DNA from: Larus michahellis
Taxonomy: Eukaryota; Chordata; Aves; Charadriiformes; Laridae
DNA: 64,000 bases
Direction: 5' to 3'
Assembly: GCF_964199755.1 (NCBI RefSeq)
Contig: NC_133910.1
Span: 9,295,711 to 9,359,710 of the forward strand
Under the pieces are notes generated by a model. It did no database searches. It was not told the DNA's origin and saw only the letters and a list, made by a program, of their open reading frames with translations. The translations under genes and the position numbers were made by a program. Below, piece after piece: positions 46,818 to 57,923 of this stretch (its first letter is position 1; each line of letters starts with the position of its first letter).

Positions 46818-47340
46818 GCTGCCCGGTGCCGGGGCTGCACCGCTCCCTCCCCGAGCTGCCCGGTGCCCCTTTCCCGCATTCCTGGTTCCCCCTTTCCCGG
46901 TCTGCCCGATCCCCTGTTCTATCGATACCGGTGCCTGGTTTCCCCCTCCTTGGCCTGCCCGGTGCCCCTTTCCCGGTGTGCCCGACCCCCTCTTCTATCG
47001 AGACCGGTGCCCCGGGCGGGCCCACCCTCCCCGGAGCTGCCCGGTTTCCCCCTCCTCGGGGCTGCCCGGTGCCGGTGCTGCACCCCTCTCTCCCCGGTCT
47101 CCCCGGTGCCCCTTTCCCGGTCTGTCCGATCCCCTGCTCTATCGAGACCGGTGCCCCGTTTCTCCCACCCCGGGACTTCCCGGTTTCGCCCTTCCCGGCC
47201 TGCCCGGTGCCCCTTTCCCGGTGTGCCCGACCCCCTCCTCTATCGACATCGGTGCCCTGGGCGGGCCCATCCTCTCCCTTCCCGGAGCTGCCCGGTTTCC
47301 CTCACCCCGGGGCTGCCCGGTACCGGTGCCAGCGCTCCGG
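46818..47340. repeat. Tandem duplication with ~245-bp unit (minisatellite)
   Basis: The anchor GCTGCCCGGT plus following GTGCTGCACC-like sequence recurs at 46,818 and 47,061, and a third partial copy starts at 47,312 (spacing 243 and 251 bp). Each unit is itself built from shorter related blocks: CGGTGCCCCTTTCCCGG appears repeatedly, and CCGAYCCCCTNYTCTATCGA occurs near 46,907, 46,982, 47,127 and 47,227. The copies have diverged, so the array is not brand new. Confidence 0.9.
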
Positions 47341-47398
47341 GCTCGGGCGAAGGGTGCCCCCTAGCGCCCCGCCGGTTCCGGTGCACCGAGGGGAACGG

Positions 47399-47500
47399 GG
47401 CGCGGCCACGCCCCCCCGGCCGGTGCCTGCCGGTCCCGCGGGCACCGGTCCCGGTGCCCGCGGGACCGGCAGGCACCGGCCGGGGGGGCGTGGCCGCGCC
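47399..47500. repeat. Perfect inverted repeat, 50-bp arms, 2-bp loop
   Basis: Arms 47,399-47,448 and 47,451-47,500 are exact reverse complements with only TC between them. The arms are very GC-rich and begin/end with GGCGCGGCCACG / CGTGGCCGCGCC. Complementarity stops abruptly at both outer ends. It lies about 130 bp upstream of the NR6A1 uORF. It would form an extremely stable hairpin or cruciform, and could also be an assembly artefact. Confidence 0.95.
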
Positions 47501-47537
47501 GGAGGGGGAGTGGCCGGCGTGTGGGCGTGGCCGGAGG

Positions 47538-47562
47538 ACTACGCTTCCCGTCGTGCCCCGCG
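47538..47562 (+). promoter_or_regulatory. NR6A1: ZNF143/THAP11-type (SBS) motif
   Basis: ACTACGCTTCCCGTCGTGC followed by CCCGCG resembles the SBS consensus ACTACA-TTCCCA---TGC with its CCGCG tail, a motif bound by ZNF143 and THAP11 at CpG-island promoters. It sits about 90 bp before the first ATG, a typical position. Binding is inferred. Confidence 0.55.
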
Positions 47563-47629
47563 GGAGGGCGGCTCGGCCCGGCCCGAGCGCGGCGGCGGCT
47601 CCGGCTGTCAGCAGCTCCAGTGAGGGGCC

Positions 47630-47659
47630 ATGGGGCAGCGCGGCCGCCGGGGCCCTTGA
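47630..47659 (+). CDS. Upstream ORF of NR6A1 (9 codons)
   Basis: Encodes MGQRGRRGP and a TGA, with a strong Kozak context (GGGGCCATGG). It ends 24 nt before the NR6A1 start codon. If included in the transcript, it would be expected to lower or regulate NR6A1 translation through reinitiation. The transcription start is not known, so inclusion is an assumption. Confidence 0.4.
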   Translation: MGQRGRRGP

Positions 47660-47683
47660 GACCTCACCGGCCCCGGCGCCGCC

Positions 47684-47750
47684 ATGGAGCTGGAGCCGCC
47701 CGCGGAGCTCCCGGAGACCCGCACCGCCTCTAAGGGACCGCCCCGCAACG
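47684..47750 (+). CDS. NR6A1: NR6A1 coding exon 1
   Basis: 67 nt, donor GTGAGC, ends in phase 1. Encodes 22 residues plus the first base of a Gly codon. The longer Gly-rich N-terminus of mammalian NR6A1 is absent. Confidence 0.88.
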
Positions 47751-50700
47751 GTGAGCGAAAGCGCGGCGGGGAGGGGGGTCGGCCCGGCCGCCCCTCAGGG
47801 CCGGTGTGTGTGTGGGGGCTGCGTGGTGTGGGCCTTGCCGGGCCGGAACGCGGTACCGGCAGCTCTGCCGCCGCTCCGCCGGGTGCGGGGCTGCGGGGAC
47901 GCAACTTTCCGCGGCCGCGGGGCACAACAAAGGGCCGCGGCGGGCAGCGCGTGCTGCCCGCGGAGAGCCGTACCCCCCCCCCCCCCCCCCCCCCGCACTG
48001 TCAGGGTCCCGGCGGGACCGGCCGCTCCGCGGAGGGCGGGGGGGCGGTTCTCCGCTCCTAACGCATGTCCTTCCGAAATCCAGGCGTTCCCTGCTCTGTC
48101 CGTAAAAAAAAAAAAAAAAAAAAAGTATCTCTTTTTCCATCTAAATCTTGTGTATTTTGAGTTCTGGAAGCCGCTGCGGGGCAGCCCCCCCCCCACTTCG
48201 CCCCTGTTTCCCCCCTCGGTGCGGCCCGGTGCCACCCTCCCGCTCCCCGCCGGCACCGGGCGCTCGTTTGATCCGAGCGTGGGTTTGATCCGCGGCTGCC
48301 GGTGGGTTTATGGGCACCATTTGGGACCTTTTACACTTCCATATGCAGATTCCGCATCTGCACTTGAATGTCCCTGCCAATTTTTATGGTTTACAATTGC
48401 ATTTTACCATCTGAAGGTACCCTGTTCTACAAAGGGTTGGCTCGGACAAAAGAGGCTTCTTATCAGCAGCATCCCTGGCGCTTGCTGGGTACGAGCCCCA
48501 CCGAAACATCCACGGTGCTGGCAGTTACAGAAATGGGTATTTCTGAAATCACCCGGAAATGTAATTTCGAATTGTGTCCCTTTGTGAGGCTGCTGGAAAC
48601 ACTTTATTATTATCTCTTAATTAGATGTCCGGTTGAATGAAAGACACTTTTCATCTTTAATAATTTCTTAACTTTCTGACTTCGTTTGGGCAGCGTCTGT
48701 TCCTTTGGTGTCCTTAATAATGCAACAATATTAATACTTTGTCTGCATTTACTATTTTTCCCACAGAAATGTGGCATTTGGGGTGAATCTCTTTTGATTC
48801 ATCATCTTAGTTTTAAGAATTATTTGTGTGTCTTGCACAGCTCTTTCATGTGGTAGATATTGTACCTGTGGCTGCAGTTAGTCTTTTGAATGGGTGATGT
48901 AACAACCTTTTACTACTTTGCCTTAAAAAATGTGAAATACTGGCATGGTGTTGAGACACTGCTTGACCTTCGGTCTTTCTAAAGCCTACAACAGCCAGGG
49001 GAGGAGCAGAAAAGATTGGCTTCTTACTTTGTTGGCTTATAAAATATCTGCAAATGGTAATGAAAAAGGAAGAGTCTTAACATTTCCTGGTTTTAAGGAA
49101 GATTCATAGCACACTTGATGGTACAGCACCTTCTCTCTTTATGGAAACAGTTAAAATTGTACGGCATGTATATAGATACACAGGAGATAGCTATAGATAG
49201 ATACATCTATAAAAGTAGGATTATATTCTTGGTGGCTATGTTAAAATCATTAATGAACTTAAGCTCTGCACGTGGCTTCTGTGTTAACCCTGAGTAAACT
49301 GACACAAGTTTATTGGCGTCTTCAGCGAAAGAAGCCTCAGAGTAACTTTGAAATGCAGCTATGTGATTTCATTTCAGCAGTTATGGTGAATTACAGCCTC
49401 ATTATTTGAGGGGACATTTGACATTCTTAGAATATAAGATGATGGTTTTCCCTTACCAACTTGAGTACTTCCCCTTCCGTTTAAGAAACATACTTTGTCA
49501 TTGAGCCAATCAATGGCAATGAGTAAAGTGAATTATTTAAAAAAAAATCATTTAATTAGGGCATTCATTTTTCCTGCACCACTAGCAATTATTTTTCAAT
49601 GGGGTCCTATTTAAGACCAGTTTGCCTATAGCTTCAGTTGGCATGTTTTTCCTTTGTGAATGAAACATGATGGCTTTTAAAGCATAAAATAATTACAATG
49701 GTGTAAGTAAAATGGTAAAGCGGGTTATCTAGAATTAAGGTACTTTGGAACTTGTGTGGATGTGGTCTTGGAAGACAGATTTAAGTATCAGGAAACTACT
49801 TGAGTTTTGTGTTCCCTTAAAATTATAGGAGTTTCAGATAGGCAGATCGCTAATCTGGATGAATTTCGTACCAGAGAGAAGAGGAAGGTTGTAAGAGCAT
49901 GGAGAATGTAAGGTTTTCAAAGAAAAATGCCACTGCTTGTGTCCCTTCCCTTTTCCACAGCGCTCTCAAACTTTACTGGCACACAGTGACATTGTTAGTG
50001 GTTCTTTATGCTTGATTGCTTTGCATCTGATGAGATAAACCTTTGCTTAACAAAGACTATTTCATTGATATAGTTAGGTCTTAGCTTGCTTGCTATAAAC
50101 ATTTCTTTGAAGATTTAGGAAGAAAAACAAATTGAGTTGCTAAATGGTAATGCTGCTAAAGTCAAACATCTGAATAAACAGTGTTATTTTGACTCAGTAT
50201 TGGCCTGTTGAATGTGGCTGGCTTTCGCTTTTGTAAATAATAATAGACTATAATAAATAATAGAGTTCTGAGCTTGCGCCTATGTTGGGAAATAAAAGAC
50301 TTGTAACGTAGGAAGAACTTAATTCCTTTGTTATGATTTGATGGTAAGATGGAAAAATACCTCTTGGTGTAAAGTTGGAATTTGGTATTGATGGCTTCTG
50401 TAGATCATTAATCAGGAAAATGGGTTTATGCATGCCTTTTTGTACTAAAAACAGGACTGGCAATTTATGTTCAGCAGACGCAGTGTGTGATGTGACACTG
50501 AAACAACAGGATTTTTTTCCCTGCTTTGCTATAAAACAGTATAAAGATAACATATTATAGAAAATGAGGGGATTTTTCCTTATAGGAGACTATTTCTTGA
50601 TTGTTGGGAAGCAATAGTCATCTTTCTGCCCTGTCTCTGGAAAGTCATTTGTGATATCTTTTTTTTTTTGGTGGGGGGAATGTGCAAGTGGTTTATTAAA

Positions 50701-53700
50701 TTACTGTTCAACTCTTAGATGGGTGGTAGCTTTGAACAAATGCATTTACACTAGCGTTCTCTGAGAAAGAGAGCACAGTTTATCCTGTTGATAAACTGCC
50801 TATTTAAATAAGGCCTTCAGCAGTGTAATCTGGTAATTCTAATTAAGTCATTTACATAAAGAATTGGCCCAAGGTTTCATCAGCTGGTTGCTGGTGAGCT
50901 GAAATGCATTCTTTCCCTCCAGCTGTATTAAACTAGCCTTTTGATCCTTTCCTTTTCTTAGCTTTAAGCCGGAGTGGTTATCACTTTGCAGACTGAATTG
51001 AGAGGGAAGTTGGGGGACAAGAGGACCCTTCCAGGTTTAGTTTTAGTCTTAATTATTGCAGTTCTAATTACCCAATTAGAAGACTCCCAGATTTTGTGCT
51101 GATAAAAATGATTCTGTACACATTTTGTTAGAAAGAGGAAATACACCACCGATAGGCTAGCTTCAGTGAAGTTCTTTATTGGTAAATGATTGCCAATAAC
51201 TTATCTTGAGATTGCCAATAACTTATCTTGAAAGCAGTTTATGTCTGGAGTATCTTAATTCTACTCCAGCCCTTCGATAAGGAGGTTTCATGTACAAAGG
51301 GTGGACCCCGTGTCCTTCAGAGAGCACAAGTTACGTGTCTACCTTCTGTTGCCCAATCTTCACAGTTATAGGCTTATATAGGTGGTGAAACTTAAACTTA
51401 GAGAAATGTCTGGTCAGTGTGAAGGATTGATTTTTTTTAATTATTATTTTAAAGCTCTTTTTCCCTTTGTGGATATATATCCAGAAAAAAATGATAGAGA
51501 TTTCCCTAAGGCATTAATGCCAGGGTGACTAGAAACTGCTGCGATGGAAATGTAATCTGGAATTGTGAAGCCCTTGGGACTGAATCTCAAAACTCTCTTG
51601 CCATGTAAAACCCCATCAGCTATTCCAGCAGGAGGCAGGGATTGCAGTGGTGGTATATGTTTCTAAGGGTGCGTGTTGTGCTCAGGTCAGTGCGGTGCAT
51701 TCTCTGTACTGCTGACGAGCCAGGTAGCGGGTACACTCTTTCTGAAATGGTAAATCAGTGCAGTGCTCCTATAAACGTCAGGGTTTATTCTACGTATCTG
51801 ATGCTGACTCTGGCACTGCTGAGAAGCACAGGGTTTATCTGCGGGAGTTGTTTTGGAGCCCTCAGATTCTGAAGCCAAGTGATTAAATGATGGCTGTCGC
51901 AGTTGTAGTAAAAAAACTTGAAAAGAACTTCTGGTCTCTGAAAGTTCTGCCAAACAGCAACTTGTCCTCCAAAAATCTCTTCATTCACTCACAGCTGTAA
52001 TGGCTTTTTTATGTTGTTTGGTGATACTTAAAAAAAAAAAAAAATTACTCTGAAGTATATTGTAACTTTGATGTCTTATGTATGTTTTTGCCAGGAGACT
52101 GCATCCTGTGCCTGTTCTATCAGTAGCTGTAAGGAAATGCCCTTCCTGTGGATCACAAGCAGTGATTGTTCTTACCTGCAAATATCCTAATGCAGTTTGG
52201 CATTCTTGGTTACTGGGGCTTTGGTTTAAGGTGGGTAACAGCTCAGCTTATTTTGCAGTGGAATGTAAGCTCAGGGCTTGATTTAAGGTAGGCTTTTTCC
52301 AGAGTTAGGTCTGGGTGTCAGTTCAGCAGCAGCTGGTGTCACTTTGTTTAGCCCTTGTTGACTGAGTGCTTTGGGTACTAAAAGAATTTGGCTTTAGTCA
52401 TCTTTGAGTATGACTATCCCTTATTTGTGGGAGTATCCCCCGTTTGTTGAGGTAGTGTAATAGCTTGCTCTTACCAATTTGCAGCAGTGAGCTAACGGTG
52501 TAGTTAGTGCCTCCCGCTTTGCTTTTTGGCTTGGTGAAGCTTTTCCTTGCCCACTTGTATTTTCCTGCTTACCTGATATGTGCTGTATGGGTCTGTCACC
52601 TTAACACTTGAGCTGACCTTTAGTATTTTGCTTTGATTTACATAGTGCCTCTGCTCAGTGAACTGTCCCTATCACAGGATGATATCCATAAAAATGACAC
52701 TTCCTAGTCTTGAAAAAAGTCCGCAGGCCCATTGGAGACATGTGAAAAGGACACCCAGCAGGAAGAGAGGCCCATGCCTTGAAATATTCATCAATCATTT
52801 TCCTGGCACCAGGAAACCAATCAACTCTTCTAAGGGGCAGGGCGTAATCAATCACACAATGTGGGAAACAGGGATCGCTGGCCCTACCAAAAATGTCCCT
52901 TCATGTTGACAGAGTAAAAGTGTTGTGTTTGTGCTTATTCACAAGTAGTAACTTACACCCTTGGTATAAAGGACTTTGTCTTTTGTAAAAGACAATTGCT
53001 GAAGAAAAAGGTTTAATGTTGTATACGCCATCTAAGCTTGAACTAAAGACTCTGTTTCTAGTGCTGAAGTTGAGCTGTGTTTTGCATTGAGATTTTTTTT
53101 CTTTACCTTTCTGTATATGATAGGTGAAGGTTTTTCCTTCTGTTCCCAGACCTCCGTGTTCTGTAGGTGGCGAGTACAGCAGCATGCTTAAAATTTTAAA
53201 AGCAGTTTAAAATTTTGCACTTTCTTCATGAAACAACTTAAGTTTGAAACAGCCTTTATTGCAAACTGATATTGGGGAAGAAATGCACCTCTGGATGCTT
53301 GTCCTCTTTTTTTCTATGTTTTAGTTTCATTAAAAAAAAAATACGTAGGTTGCCCAATAATGACTGAACAGTAGTTGTCAAATCTGTAGGGTATTTCATT
53401 GTAGCAAGTGGATATGGGTTATTTTAATTCTTATTTTTCTATTAAGGTGCTATAAATTGGAACGAGTTGTTTATAACCTTGTTCTTTCTATGGAAACCTC
53501 TGCAATAGCTGTTACATAAGAAATGCCATAATATTTATGGAAAAATAATTGGCAAGTAGATCACTAGAATTCCTCCATCAGGAAAACATTTCTTGTGTGC
53601 CTTGTGGGAAGTAAGCGGCATTGAGCGGATGGCCCCAAGGAGCTGTGGCTCAGTGCTGCTGTGCTGGGTGGCCATGTCAGGGCCAGTGGTAGCCACACTG

Positions 53701-56700
53701 GTGGATCTGGTGCTGCTCGCGCTTGAGTGCGTGGTTACTGGGGGGCTGCCACAGACTTGGCTGTGTGGTTGAAGGGCTATGCCTGTTCTCCTTTTCTATT
53801 TCAATAGCTACAGAAACTTGAAACAAACATTGTAACTTTAAAAAGTCTAGCACTCTACTCCTTTACAAATAAACTCAGAAAGTGGCAGTTTTCCCTCGTG
53901 GTGGGAGGCCAGAAGGCTCTGTGTCGAGATCCCTTTTTGCACCCCCTCCATCATGGGGCTTTGCCTCTGGCTGGGAGAGCCAGGCAGCTGCTGGGGCACG
54001 GCTGGAGGGGACAGGGGCTCTGTGGGGTCCTGGTGCCCGGGGATGGCCCAGTGGGACCCCCTGCATGGCTTTGTCCACAGGCAGCCGCCTTCAACAGGCA
54101 CTGCCATGGGGCTGGGGCAGGGCCGGCTGCCTCGGTGCTGACTTCGTGGAAAAGACGAGTCAGGACTTCAGTGACTTGTGTCAAACATGAAGTGCATTTT
54201 CCTGGCATACAGCCGTCTGCTGCAAAACCCCTTTGGAACAACAGTTACTGTTCCAGTGCATCCTATTTCTCACTGTTTGGGTAGAGCCTTGATTATTAGG
54301 AATCTTGAAACTTTTTCTTATAAAAGTTGTCCTATTTGTCAGCAAGGAGGATAATACCCTGCAGGTCATAAAATGATAAACTGCTAAAGGGTAAGCCATC
54401 ATGTATATACCTTTTCCCTATATCTAGGAAGTTTGTATCCATACCTTAAAAAAGGAGGGTTTGCATGAACCAAATTTAGGTGAAGTCCTGGAGCGGAGCA
54501 GACTCATGTGCTGGAAGCTCCTGCTGTAGGTGCACCCAGGTTTGCCTTCTGCAGCTTGGCCCTCTCCAGTGCCGGGCAGTGCTCGAGCTGTGCTCGTCTT
54601 ACTCAGTCTGCTAAGGATCAGATCACACTGGAATTACTTTCTCTTTGGTTGAGTAAGATGTTTTCAACCCTGGCCAGGGTTTGTGGTTGGGGTGGGGGGC
54701 TCAAATGACAAGCCTTACCCCACACCGCTGGCCAAGCAGAACCCAGCCATCTGTGGAACCTGGCAGGGAGGAACAGCAGGGATGCCCAGGTCAGGGTGTT
54801 CACAGGCTGATGTTTAGAGTGATGAATTTCTAATTAACATAGGAGGTGAGAACTCAAGGGTCTCTGGTTTGTAAGTATGAAGATGTCAAGTATTGCTGAG
54901 ACAGTGCCAGAGAACTGATACCAGAGCAGATGAGGGCTGTGGTGGACTCTGCCCTCCAGACCTGGCAGCAGGAGCCTCTGTCCTGCTCGCTGTGCCAGCG
55001 CCAGGGGAGTGGAATGGGCCAGGAGGGGCAGGTCACTGCTGGGAGCTGTCAGAGCTGCTGGGCGCTTATCTGCCGCTTTGTTTCATGAATTTATTTTTAA
55101 TACTTCTTTATTAATTCAGTGGAGATGTCTGAACAGAAACGGTGCCAGTTGTCTGCAGTGACTTGTTCTGTTCCTTGTTTAAAGCTGGGAATACTGTCAA
55201 GAAACAAAAATATGACTATAAATTCTTGAGGGTGTATGTATAGCAGTGAATTGCTGTGCCTGTGTCTTGTCCTGCTGTGGCTGACTGGTCTGAAGCCTCA
55301 AGGACAGACCCATGGGTCATGTCCCATCGGCACCATGGCCTTGCTGAGAGGGAGCAGTCTAAGGGGATTGATGAGTAACACCTTCCTAAGGATGGCTGTG
55401 CTGTAGGGATGCTACGGCGTCCACCTGCAGAGCTGCAGGAATACAAGCCCTTGATGGGTCTTATCGCAGGGATTAAAAATTAAGCTAAAACTTTAAAAGC
55501 ATGTTAATATTTGTTGTGGCTGTAATCAGCTGAAGTGCCCTGTCCCTGCGCTGAGAAGCGTGCAGACGAGCGTGCTACGGGTCAGGTAGCTGGAAGGGCT
55601 CACATGGATCCCCAGCAGATACAATGAAGTACTGAATCTCTTTCCTCACCTACGCATAAGACTAGCATCAGCCTGAATTGCCCCTCAAATGAAATGTTGC
55701 CTGACTCCTTGTAATTTAATTTGCTGCCCATTGAAATACTGACTTTCTGTAGTGCTCGTTTTGTGCTGTAGTGCATCGAGGCGTTTAGCGGAGAGCACAG
55801 GCAGCAGCTCCTCGGCTCCAGGGATGATTTGTTGTGAAGTGGCTCACCAATGGAGTGTGTACGCTCCAGCTTTGGGCCCCTGTGGGCTCGGGCTCGCTGT
55901 TGGGGGGCTGTGCTGGCCCCACGGGGCTCTGGGCGGTGGGGGGACCAGAGGACAGCTGGAGGGACAGTGCAGGCTGGTGGGGAGGGACAACAGGGGCAGT
56001 CTGCTCATGAGCAAGGTCTTCCTTGCCTGAAGTGGATGGTGAACAAGTTGTGTGCATGTATAGATGGGGAGATACTGATACACTGAATTATCTTCCGCTG
56101 TACTGGCAGCTGGAGATGTGAGCCAAGGAGCTAATTCCTTTAAGCTGCGTATTTGCTGCTGCATAAAAAAATTGCATGGTAAATCATCACTGCTGAATGT
56201 TTACCCTGGTTTTGAAAAAAAGCTATAAAATGCTGGTCTTTAAACATTTGTGTTTGCTTACCTAGTAGTAGATTACTCAGCTTCAGAAGGAAGAATATAA
56301 ATAGATTTCCCTTAGCAATGTATGTAACAATCATTTTAGAATTATAAAACTCCTAATCGTATGTCTTAAAACCTGAAATTAAAAAAAAGCAAAATTGTAC
56401 ACTTTTTTATGGAAACCAGTAAAATATGAAGTCATGTATTATTTTTATAAAGTTAGATTAAACTAGAATTAAAACTTCAGGTTGTTCTTCAGAGCAACTG
56501 TGTATACTAAATTCACTCAAACAACTTTCCTCTTGAGAATGGGAGCTTTGTTTAAAAATGCAGGTATTTTTCCTGTATTTAAGGTAACTTCCTAGTAAAA
56601 GTGGAGGCAAATATCCACAAATATCCAAATATTAAGAGTGATGCTTCCCTTCAGAAGAGTATTTTACAGCCGTCAAAACAGTTTCTGATGTGCTTTTTAA

Positions 56701-57923
56701 GATGCTTAGATATGTTTCCACAATTAAAAGCTAATAAGAGACATGGCATCCTGCAAAATGAGATTATAGCAGTAGGCAGATGTGGCTGGAATAAGCCCCA
56801 AAGAGAAAGGGAAGTGTTTCTGGAATTGGGAACAGCCGGAGCTAATAGGGTTTGCAAACATGGTAGGCAGTAGGCAGAGAGGTAGGTGGGGAGAGAATCA
56901 AATTTCCCTTGGTTCTTGCCTGTATGTAATCCCTGTCCCTGGGAGGCCAAATGCTTAATGTGAGCTTTTCACTCCAACAAAACCCCAAGTCCTGGTGTTG
57001 GTAGGGCTGAAAGGAAGTGGTCAATGAGACTGGAAGGCTGTAGATCACTGAGGGAGCTGCTTGAATCAATACAGGAAGAAAAACACTTTTAACAGGACAT
57101 AACTCTCATATTCCACAGCAGACATTACAGTCATGGCAAGCTGTGGCTGCGCTCTGCTCCAGGTGGCTGTAAAGCTGCCATGTGCCAGCCATTTTTGTAG
57201 CTGTTTCCCAGGACGAGCATAGGGTGTCCGCTGGTCCCACCGTGCGGAGCTCAGGTGAGCTGTGGTGTGTGGTGTTGTCTCAGATCTGGTCCAGAGCAGA
57301 GTGCCCGGTCCCTGGGCATCCCACAGGCACGGGGGCTCCGGGATGATCCCTCTGCCCCTGAAGGACATGTCACTTACTGCAGCATGAGCTACAAAACACT
57401 TTCAGGTGGCCTGTAGGAAATTAAGACCTTGCAAAAATGAAAGAGCAACAACCACAGCTATACCCATGCTGACAAATTAAATGTTGAGCTCATTCATTGA
57501 TTTGGTCCTCTCATGTGATGTGCAGTGAGAGCTACAGCTCTGGTGATTGATTTATACAGTACAGAATATATCATATTTCTAAAACCTGTCATTTCCATGT
57601 GCTGAGCCATAAGACTTGTAGCATTAAATACGGAATGCCAAGAGTAGCTTTTATATGATAGTGAGCATACTTTCTGCAACCCAACCGTCTCATCTCTTTG
57701 TTGAGCGTTATAGGAATGGACTGCACCTAGGCAGACGTAAAGCTTTTTCCCTATAATGCTGTTCAATGTTGAATATACATTAGCGGTTGATTTGGATGAT
57801 TCAGTCATTCTGTGTATGTGTGGTAACAATGAGGAAACTTGTTTCAATGTGTAGCGCTTACACCTATTTTTCACATTTTAGGATTGTGTCAAGATCCTCC
57901 CACAGAGCATGATGCATCCACTA
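47684..57923 (+). CDS. NR6A1: NR6A1 / germ cell nuclear factor, first two coding exons
   Basis: NR6A1 (GCNF) is an orphan nuclear receptor that binds DR0 elements as a homodimer, represses POU5F1 during differentiation, and acts in germ cells and trunk patterning. Exon 1 (47684-47750) starts in an ideal context (GCCGCCATGG) and encodes MELEPPAELPETRTASKG then PPRN. Exon 2 (57882-57923) continues GLCQDPPTEHDAST in phase. The pattern LEPPAxLP...PPRNGxCQD matches the N-terminal A/B region of human NR6A1 (LEPPAALPPPPRNGFCQDE). The human protein also has 14 residues in the segment aligned with this exon. The zinc-finger exon (consensus CLICGDRATGLHYG) is not in the window, so the gene continues to the right. 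Confidence 0.88.
47973..47994. repeat. C22 homopolymer
   Basis: 22 consecutive C in the 5' part of NR6A1 intron 1, potentially a G-quadruplex/i-motif former. Its length is prone to sequencing error. Confidence 0.95.
48104..48124. repeat. A21 homopolymer
   Basis: 21 consecutive A, about 110 bp after the C22 run. No LINE or retropseudogene body was recognised upstream of it. Confidence 0.95.
50795..50960. promoter_or_regulatory. Candidate conserved element in NR6A1 intron 1
   Basis: A complex, AT-rich block with TATTTAAATA, TCTAATTAAGTCATTTACA and CAGCTGGTTGCTGG, i.e. homeodomain and E-box-like sites clustered in about 160 bp. Conservation cannot be tested here. Confidence 0.15.
51189..51232. 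repeat. 22-bp tandem duplication
   Basis: ATTGCCAATAACTTATCTTG plus two bases occurs twice head-to-tail; only the last base of the unit differs between copies. This suggests a recent replication-slippage event. Confidence 0.95.
52675..52900. promoter_or_regulatory. Candidate enhancer with PBX/HOX-like sites in NR6A1 intron 1
   Basis: Contains two ATCAATCA motifs (52,790-52,797 and 52,847-52,854; TGATTGAT on the other strand, PBX/HOX type), a further CCAATCAA at 52,817, and an inverted repeat TTTCCTGG-CA-CCAGGAAA between them. The block is locally complex and not repeat-like. Regulatory function is inferred only. Confidence 0.3.
57882..57923 (+). CDS. NR6A1: NR6A1 coding exon 2 (42 nt)
   Basis: Flanked by a T-rich acceptor (TTTTTCACATTTTAG) and a perfect GTAAGT donor. 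Phase 1 in and out. Encodes G-LCQDPPTEHDAST, aligning with human GFCQDELAELDPGT at G, CQD and T. Short but supported by splice sites, phase, length and the CQD motif. Confidence 0.8.

Larger units (their letters stand above)
46614..47629. promoter_or_regulatory. Bidirectional OLFML2A/NR6A1 promoter
   Basis: About 1 kb between divergent genes. It holds a ~245-bp tandem duplication, a 102-bp palindrome, KLF/Sp1-type GGGCGTGGCC boxes (about 47,486 and 47,523) and a ZNF143/THAP11-type motif at 47,538. No TATA box is evident. Start sites are inferred to lie near 47,590-47,630 for NR6A1; the OLFML2A start is unresolved. Confidence 0.7.
47751..57881 (+). other. NR6A1: NR6A1 intron 1
   Basis: A 10.1-kb intron. 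Its first 0.5 kb is CpG-island sequence with a C22 and an A21 run; the rest is AT-rich. It contains a tandem 22-bp duplication at 51.2 kb and possible conserved elements at about 50.8 and 52.7 kb. I looked for mir-181a/b (in an NR6A1 intron in mammals) and did not see it here. No other gene recognised. Confidence 0.8.
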
